The translations under genes and the position numbers were made by a program. From CAYSUS01 sp964434165 (GTDB lineage: Bacteria > Planctomycetota > Planctomycetia > Pirellulales > Thermoguttaceae): a stretch of 64,000 nt of DNA. Where the stretch lies: assembly GCA_964434165.1 (NCBI GenBank), contig CAYSUS010000004.1, positions 1 through 64,000 of the forward strand, written 5' to 3'. The notes below the pieces were generated by a model. It was not told the DNA's origin. It saw nothing but the letters and a program-made list of their open reading frames with translations, and ran no database searches. Position 1 is the stretch's first letter. Each line of letters opens with the position of its first letter. Of this stretch, positions 59,090-64,000 are shown one piece after another.

Positions 59090-60082
59090 ATGACGCGCAT
59101 CCTGAGCTTTCCGCTCGCAGTCAGTCTGTTCTTCGCGTGCGCCGGCGGCATCTTGGCGGCGGACAAGAAGCAGGCCTTCACCGACCCGGCCATGGCGGGG
59201 CCCGATTTCGCCATCCAAGGTGAATACTCCGGCGTGATGAAGGGGGAGGACGGCGAGATGAAGTACGGCGGCCAGATCATCGCCCTGGGCGGCGGCAAGT
59301 TCCGCGGCGTCGGCTACCCCGGCGGCCTGCCCGGCGACGGCTGGGACAAGTCGGAAAAGTACGAGGCCGAGGCGGAGTTGAAGGACGGCAAGGTGACGTT
59401 CGTCGTCGACGAGGGGCGCAAGGCGGTCATCTCCGACGGTGTGATCCGCGTCATGGAGGCCGACGGCCGATTGCTCGGCACGCTCCGCAAGGTCCACCGC
59501 AAGAGCCCCACGCTCGGCGCCGAGCCGCCGAAAAGCGCGGTGGTCCTGTTCGACGGCACCACGGCCGAGCACTTCAAGGGCGGTCGCATGACCGAGGACG
59601 GCCTGCTCATGGAAGGCGCGACCAGCAAGCAAGCGTTCGGCAGCTTCACGCTCCACCTGGAGTTCCGCACCCCCTTCATGCCCCACGCCCGCGGCCAGGG
59701 CCGCGGCAACAGCGGGTTCTACGCCCAGGGCCGCTACGAGGTGCAGATCCTCGACTCGTTCGGGCTGGAGGGCAAGAACAACGAGTGTGGCGGGATCTAC
59801 GGCGTGGCCGAGCCGGCGGTCAACATGTGCTTTCCGCCCCTGTCGTGGCAGACCTACGACGTCGATTTCGAGGCCGCCGAGTGGAAGGACGGCAAGCAGG
59901 TCAAGAAGGCCCGCATGACCGTGCGTCACAACGGCGTGCGCATTCACGAAGACGTCGAGCTTCCCGGCGCCACCCGGGCCGCGCCGGTCAAGGAAGGCCC
60001 CGAGAAGGGTCCGATCTTCCTCCAGAACCACGGCTGCCCGGTCCGCTTCCGGAGCATCTGGGTGGTGGAGAAGGACCGCTGA
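59090..60082 (+). CDS. Exported DUF1080 (3-keto-disaccharide hydrolase-type) protein
   Basis: 330 residues from ATG 59090, with AAGGAGA upstream. A signal peptide (about 1-23) is followed by a small N-terminal domain (GEYSGVMKGEDGEMKYGGQI) and then the DUF1080 concanavalin-like domain (about 150-330): ALFDGT-type VVLFDGTTAEHFKGG, FTLHLEFRTPFM, RGNSGFYAQGRYEVQILDSFG, and IFLQNHGCPVRFRSIWVVE. DUF1080 proteins are numerous in planctomycetes; some hydrolyse 3-keto-disaccharides. The N-terminal domain is an added part of unclear role. Divergent from the nitroreductase gene across 261 bp. Confidence 0.88.
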   Translation: MTRILSFPLAVSLFFACAGGILAADKKQAFTDPAMAGPDFAIQGEYSGVMKGEDGEMKYGGQIIALGGGKFRGVGYPGGLPGDGWDKSEKYEAEAELKDGKVTFVVDEGRKAVISDGVIRVMEADGRLLGTLRKVHRKSPTLGAEPPKSAVVLFDGTTAEHFKGGRMTEDGLLMEGATSKQAFGSFTLHLEFRTPFMPHARGQGRGNSGFYAQGRYEVQILDSFGLEGKNNECGGIYGVAEPAVNMCFPPLSWQTYDVDFEAAEWKDGKQVKKARMTVRHNGVRIHEDVELPGATRAAPVKEGPEKGPIFLQNHGCPVRFRSIWVVEKDR

Positions 60083-60131
60083 GCAGCACGCCGCCCCGCG
60101 GTGGAACCTGCGTCGGATAGGGGGGGGAAGG

Positions 60132-60312
60132 CGAAACCCGAATGTCGAAATCCGAAGCATACCAGAAGCAGCAAGTCCGCATGACCGAAACGGGTCCGCC
60201 CGGCCATCGCGGCCGCAGGTCGAGGATTCGGGTCCAACCCATGCGCCGCGTGTTTCCGACATTCGAGCTTCGGTAGTTTGAGTCTGTCTCGGATTTCGTG
60301 CTTCGGATTCCT
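60132..60312. repeat. AT-richer inverted repeat region
   Basis: CGAAACCCGAATGTCGAAATC (60132 on) and, inverted, TTTCCGACATTCG (60253-60265) share the CGAATGTCG word about 100 bp apart. The second arm adds CGGATTTCGTGCTTCGG. This is noticeably less GC-rich than its surroundings. Similar runs of TTCGGATTTCG-like words are common dispersed repeats in planctomycete genomes. Confidence 0.45.
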
Positions 60313-60367
60313 TGCTTCGGCCCTGTCATAGGAAGCTTCATCCACACAAACACGCACGGAGGCAGCC

Positions 60368-61168
60368 ATGGGACTGTTCCCGGTGATGCTGGTGGCCGCG
60401 GTCGTGGGGGCGGAGTGGGACTCGCAGTCGGGCAGGGCCGCGCACGGGCCGGCGCCCGCCACGGTCTGCATCCGTGTGCGCGGGGAGGGGTGGACGAACG
60501 ACTGTTCGGGTACGATCGTCGAGCACCGCGAAGGCAGGACCCTTGTGCTCACGGCCGCGCATCCCTGGCGCGATGACCCCCGGGGCGAGGCCAGGATCGA
60601 AGTCACGGTCCCCGGGCCGACCGAGCGGCGCACCGCGGGTGGAACGCTGGTCGAGATGGACCTAGACCGCGACGTCGCCCTGGTCACGTTCGACTCCCCG
60701 GAGCCGCATGCGGTCGCCCGCGTGGCCCCGCCGAGCTCCGTGGTCCGGACCGGGCTGGAGGCCGTGATCGCCTGCTGCGGCGCCAAGGGCCCGCCCCGAA
60801 CCTGGGCCGCGCGGATCGTAGGCATCGATCGCTACCTGGGGCCGCCCAACCTGCAGACGTCCGATCCGGGCGTGGTGCTCGGCTGCTCGGGCGGAGGGCT
60901 GTACGCCCGCGATGGAAGGCTGATCGGCGTGCTCAGCGCGGTCGATCCGGTGGATCGGGAGGTCTTCTTCACGGCCGTTTCCAACGTGCACCACATTCTC
61001 GACCGCGCGGGCAAATCGTACCTCTACCAGGCGCGGGACGGAGCGCGGGAGCAGACCGCTCCGGCCACGGTCGCCTGCCGCCGGCAGCCGCTGGTGGGGC
61101 TGCTGCGGATCCTCGTGCCCCGCCCCTGCCGGACGTGCGGCGTGCTGCCGATGCTGCGCCGTTATTGA
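60368..61168 (+). CDS. Trypsin-like (S1 family) serine protease
   Basis: 266 residues. A short hydrophobic start (LFPVMLVAAVVGA) suggests export. The triad is readable: His65 in LTAAHPW, Asp102 in DLDRDVALVTF, Ser174 in GCSGGGLY. Short for a DegP-type protease and without a PDZ domain. The C-terminal 40 residues are basic and have three Cys (CRRQ, PCRTCG), an unusual extension. It should cleave proteins outside the cytoplasm. It converges on the S2P gene 41 bp away, and the FtsH-like gene follows, forming a small proteolysis group. Confidence 0.85.
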   Translation: MGLFPVMLVAAVVGAEWDSQSGRAAHGPAPATVCIRVRGEGWTNDCSGTIVEHREGRTLVLTAAHPWRDDPRGEARIEVTVPGPTERRTAGGTLVEMDLDRDVALVTFDSPEPHAVARVAPPSSVVRTGLEAVIACCGAKGPPRTWAARIVGIDRYLGPPNLQTSDPGVVLGCSGGGLYARDGRLIGVLSAVDPVDREVFFTAVSNVHHILDRAGKSYLYQARDGAREQTAPATVACRRQPLVGLLRILVPRPCRTCGVLPMLRRY

Positions 61169-61209
61169 GGTTCGAACGGGCCCCGACAAGTCACCACCGG
61201 CATGGTGTC

Positions 61210-61875
61210 TCATCCGCCGAGCAAGCGCACCAGTTGGTTGAGCAGCATGCCGGTCAGCCGCAGCGGCCCGGACAGTAGCGCGCCGCCGCTCATGACCATG
61301 AGGAACAGCAGGGCCACGAGGCCCAGCGGCCCGAGCCGGACCAGCCGCTCCCAGGCGGGCCGCAGGGCCCGGGGCATCAGCCAGTCGGCGATGCGGCTCC
61401 CGTCCAGGGGCGGGACGGGCAGCAGGTTGAACACCGCCAGGATCACGTTGAGCATGATCAGCATTTGCAGGAGGTGCCCCGCGGGCTGCCCCGGAGCCAC
61501 CACGTCCGGGAAGAAGCGGATCAGCACGGCGTACACCGCGATCGAGAACCCGGCCAGACACAGGTTCGACACCGGGCCGGCCAGGGCCGTGAGCATCATC
61601 CCGTACCGCATGTTCACCCGCGGATAGAAGCGGTGCGGCTGCACGGGCACGGGCACGGCCCAGCCGAAGGGCACGCCCAACAGCGGCAACAGCAGCGTCC
61701 CGATCGGGTCGATATGCGCAAGCGGATTGAGCGTCATCCGGCCCAATAGCGCGGCCGTGTCGTCGCCCAGCTGGAACGCCATCCTGGCGTGCGCCCATTC
61801 GTGCACGCTGAGCGAGAACCACAACGGCACCAGGATCATCAGCCGCTCAGCCAGCCAGTTCTGGTCGAAAGGCAT
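61210..61875 (-). CDS. Site-2 protease (M50 family) membrane metalloprotease
   Basis: 221 residues, about five hydrophobic helices. The zinc site HEWAH (His25, Glu26, His29) lies in the first helix and the third ligand in NLLPVPPLDG (Asp158). No PDZ or CBS domain. This short, RseP-less form resembles the Rip/YwhC-like subgroup of S2P proteases, which cleave membrane-bound proteins within the bilayer. It lies 88 bp downstream of the FtsH-like gene on the same strand, so co-expression is likely. Confidence 0.92.
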   Translation of the reverse strand: MPFDQNWLAERLMILVPLWFSLSVHEWAHARMAFQLGDDTAALLGRMTLNPLAHIDPIGTLLLPLLGVPFGWAVPVPVQPHRFYPRVNMRYGMMLTALAGPVSNLCLAGFSIAVYAVLIRFFPDVVAPGQPAGHLLQMLIMLNVILAVFNLLPVPPLDGSRIADWLMPRALRPAWERLVRLGPLGLVALLFLMVMSGGALLSGPLRLTGMLLNQLVRLLGG

Positions 61876-61963
61876 ATGGGTCAGTGGTCAGGAGTCAGGA
61901 GTCAGGGGGCGCCCATTGACCTACTCACCTTGTCGCCCCGTCACCTCCTCACCGTGTCACGAT

Positions 61964-63454
61964 TCACGCCGTTCCCGTCGGCTTGCCGGCCCAGAGGTCG
62001 GGCACGATTTCGGCCACCACGGCCTGTTCGGTGCCGCGGAGGGCCTCCAGGCGCTGGATCTGCGCCTTGGGCACCACGATCTCGGTCGCGTCGGTACGGA
62101 TCTTGAGGAAGCTGGCGTCGGCCCAGACGAGATCGCCCTCGACGCTCGCGCCGCCGTCCTGGATCACGCGCACCACGGCGCGCCCGGTCGGCTCGGCCAA
62201 CTGCGTGGTCGATTCGATCAGCACGGCGTCGAGCTTGTTGAAAAACCGGGCCTGCGTCTCGGCCGGCCGGAGGGCCTGCTCGAAGTCGGCCATCGACAGC
62301 TTGGGCAAGTGTCCGTCGCTGCCTGACGTGCGCCGCATGGCCAAGAGCGCCGCCTCGTTGGCCAGGCTCTCCAGTTGGGCTCCGGTGAAACCCTCGGTGC
62401 GGCCGGCCAGGGCCTCCAGCGCCACGTCGGGCCCCACGCGCTTGTTTCGCGTGTGGATCCGCAAGGCCTCCAGGCGTCCCGCGAGCGAGAGCTCGTGGAT
62501 CGTCGCGCGGCGGTCGAAGCGCCCGGGACGAACCAGGGCCGGGTCGAGGATGTCCGGCCGATTCGTGGCCGCAATCACGACCACCGGTTCGGTGCTCTCG
62601 AAACCGTCGAGGCACACGAGAAGCTGGTTGAGCGTCTGTTCCCGCTCGTCGTGGCTGGAGCCGATGCCGGACCCCCGGCGCCGGCCCACGGCGTCGAGCT
62701 CGTCGATGAAGATCACGGCCGGGGCATTCTTGCGGGCCGTCTCGAAGGTGTCGCGGACGCGCGCGGCTCCCACGCCCACGAACATCTCCACGAACTCCGA
62801 GGCCGAGACGAAGTAGAACTGGGCGCTGGTCTCGCCGGCCACGGCCCGGGCCAGGAGCGTCTTGCCGCAGCCGGGCGGACCTTCGAGCAGCACCCCGCGC
62901 GGCAGGCGCGCGCCCGACTGGGCCCATCGCTGCGGATGGCGAAGGAAGTCGATCACGTCGCCCAACGGGAGCTTGGCCTCCTCGCAACCCGCCACGTCGG
63001 CGAACGTGGCCTTGGTCTGGTCGGGGATCAGCCTCGCCCGCGTGTTGCGCAGCGCCATGATGTCGCCCATGCCGCCCTGGCTCCTGCGGGCGAGCCACCA
63101 GAGCACGGCCACCACCACCAGCGCCGCCACCACGCCGTAGAGCAGGTAGGTGCCGATGCCCGTCCCCTGGCTCGGGAGGATGGGCACGCGCGCGGCCGAC
63201 AGTTCGGCAACGAGTCCCTCGTCGAGCACGCCCAGCGTGTAGTAGTCCTCGCCGCGGGTCGTCTCGACCTCGATCCGGTTCTGCTTGACCGTGACGCTCT
63301 CGACGCGGCCTCGCCGGAGATCCTCGCGAAACGCCGCGAAGTCCCGGAACAGATCCGGCCCGCCCGAGCCCAGATACTGGAAGGCAAAGAAGAACGCGGC
63401 CACCAGGAGCAGCCAGACCAGCCAGGTCACGCTCCGCTTCTTCGCTTCGGCCAC
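61964..63454 (-). CDS. FtsH-like AAA+ ATPase without the metallopeptidase domain
   Basis: 496 residues. The first half matches FtsH: helix 1 (about 11-28), a small extracytoplasmic domain, helix 2 (about 102-121), and an AAA module with Walker A GPPGCGKT (192-199), pore loop MFVGVGAAR, Walker B FIDE (249-252), and NRPDILDPALVRPGRFDRR. At the point where the M41 peptidase should begin (about 400), the protein instead has roughly 95 residues with no HEAGH motif (FFNKLDAVLIEST, GDLVWADASFLKIRTDATEIVVPKAQIQRLEALRG). It therefore should unfold or extract membrane proteins without cleaving them. The next gene is an intramembrane protease, a possible partner. Confidence 0.93.
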   Translation of the reverse strand: MAEAKKRSVTWLVWLLLVAAFFFAFQYLGSGGPDLFRDFAAFREDLRRGRVESVTVKQNRIEVETTRGEDYYTLGVLDEGLVAELSAARVPILPSQGTGIGTYLLYGVVAALVVVAVLWWLARRSQGGMGDIMALRNTRARLIPDQTKATFADVAGCEEAKLPLGDVIDFLRHPQRWAQSGARLPRGVLLEGPPGCGKTLLARAVAGETSAQFYFVSASEFVEMFVGVGAARVRDTFETARKNAPAVIFIDELDAVGRRRGSGIGSSHDEREQTLNQLLVCLDGFESTEPVVVIAATNRPDILDPALVRPGRFDRRATIHELSLAGRLEALRIHTRNKRVGPDVALEALAGRTEGFTGAQLESLANEAALLAMRRTSGSDGHLPKLSMADFEQALRPAETQARFFNKLDAVLIESTTQLAEPTGRAVVRVIQDGGASVEGDLVWADASFLKIRTDATEIVVPKAQIQRLEALRGTEQAVVAEIVPDLWAGKPTGTA

Positions 63455-63668
63455 CTCGTTGCTCCTTGCCCGCAGAATCGCGCCCGAACAGGCCCCCGTC
63501 GAACGACCCCCGAAATCCTCGGCACGCGCTGAATTCTACGTCACGCGGGGGCGGGCGCCGAGCGCGCGGCGGTTCGGCCGCGCGCGATCCTCGACCGGCG
63601 GTCAGGCCAAGGCAAGTTGAGCTGCCCGGATATCCGCTCGCCGTGTGGACCCATCCCAGCTTGCCTTG

Positions 63669-63992
63669 TTACCGGCCCTCTTCTTGCTGTGAGCAACCTT
63701 CCCAGTCGTGAGTCAACCACCAGATGGCCTTGCCGACGGCCCAAAAGGTCCCCGTGACAAGCGCGTAGGCCGGACACACGAGCCCCAGCAGCAGCGGCAG
63801 CCTGAAGACCCATGGCCCGCCGACGAGTGGGAGGGGGGACATGTCCATCCATGGCATCTCGGCGAGCTGGCGCTCGCGCCGGTGTTGGTCCACGATAACC
63901 GAGACCACGACGCACAGCGTGGCAATCGCCACGAGGAATTCCTTGAGCGTGACTTGCAGCCGCGCAGGACGACTGCGAACAAGCCGTTCCAC
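63669..63992 (-). CDS. Small membrane protein (start may lie outside the window)
   Basis: 107 residues from a GTG at 63992; the frame stays open to the window edge, so the true start may be further upstream. Features: VTLKEFLVAIATLCVVVSVIV forms a helix near residue 15-35, in the style of planctomycete VTLREL/FLVAIA-type openings; a second helix is at about 62-88 (FRLPLLLGLVCPAYALVTGTFW). The charged tail ends QQEEGR. No function can be assigned. Confidence 0.6.
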   Translation of the reverse strand: MERLVRSRPARLQVTLKEFLVAIATLCVVVSVIVDQHRRERQLAEMPWMDMSPLPLVGGPWVFRLPLLLGLVCPAYALVTGTFWAVGKAIWWLTHDWEGCSQQEEGR

Positions 63993-64000
63993 TGCGTAAA

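Noticed and set aside
61160..61190. GGTTCGAACGG resembling a tRNA T-loop
   Set aside because: No acceptor or anticodon stem can be formed with flanking sequence, and it follows directly on the protease stop codon.

Overview
The window reads as part of a GC-rich chromosome from a member of the Planctomycetota, probably environmental or metagenome-derived. The evidence is the mix of families: a PEP-CTERM exported protein with LamG and F5/8C domains, a DUF1080 sugar hydrolase, an RNI-type leucine-rich-repeat protein behind a membrane anchor, several small membrane proteins starting with an LRTLLVL- or LGTLLLA-like helix, a standalone LuxR-type HTH protein, and several families of short palindromic repeats between genes. 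No rRNA, tRNA, CRISPR array, transposase or phage gene was found. Genes are mostly single or in short operons.

Layout. 1-4.6 kb: the end of a MoxR ATPase, a DUF58 protein and a BatA-like VWA membrane protein (a MoxR/DUF58/VWA operon), then a methyltransferase. 4.7-13.9 kb: an SDR reductase/epimerase, a GNAT-like N-acyltransferase, a ketosynthase-fold protein that has lost its catalytic Cys, a tandemly duplicated SurA/PpiC chaperone, a FabG-like reductase and a MASE3 hybrid histidine kinase. 14.1-22 kb: the most interesting block. A radical SAM enzyme diverges from a run of four genes: an exported tandem methyltransferase-like protein, a class II terpene cyclase of the squalene-hopene family (DADD motif), a DUF116-polyprenyl synthase fusion, and a GT4 glycosyltransferase. 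This looks like a pathway for a cyclised, possibly glycosylated isoprenoid. It is not the standard hopanoid locus, because no squalene synthase genes are present.

22.4-32.5 kb: a LuxR-type regulator, a DegT aminotransferase, a fused homocysteine methyltransferase/MTHFR, a lipase-like protein, an isoprenylcysteine-methyltransferase-like membrane protein, a PAP2 phosphatase, a GT39 glycosyltransferase and an ATC-hydrolase-like protein. 32.6-35.6 kb: a double-receiver response regulator and a multidomain hybrid kinase. 36-39.7 kb: a molybdate/tungstate-type ABC operon with two binding proteins and a 59-bp tandem duplication that has created a 20-codon mini-ORF in front of the permease gene. 39.8-45 kb: a CoA-disulfide-reductase/rhodanese, the LRR protein, a secreted clan GH-A hydrolase and a YbaK-type deacylase.

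45-50 kb: two paralogous alpha/beta hydrolases flank the PEP-CTERM protein; one has lost its nucleophile. 50-60 kb: small membrane or exported hypotheticals, MetK, an SH3b protein, a CYTH protein, a ferredoxin-nitroreductase and DUF1080. 60-64 kb: three proteolysis-type genes (S1 protease, S2P/M50 protease, and an FtsH-like AAA protein lacking its peptidase domain), then a small membrane protein at the edge.

Themes: membrane lipid and isoprenoid chemistry recurs (cyclase locus, ICMT, PAP2, GT39, KS/FabG), with methyl-group supply (MTHFR/homocysteine methyltransferase, MetK). Several proteins have conserved folds but missing catalytic residues or domains: the KS, one hydrolase, the AAA protein, the second methyltransferase domain and the C-terminal receiver. 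Functions are inferred from motifs read by eye; no database search was run.
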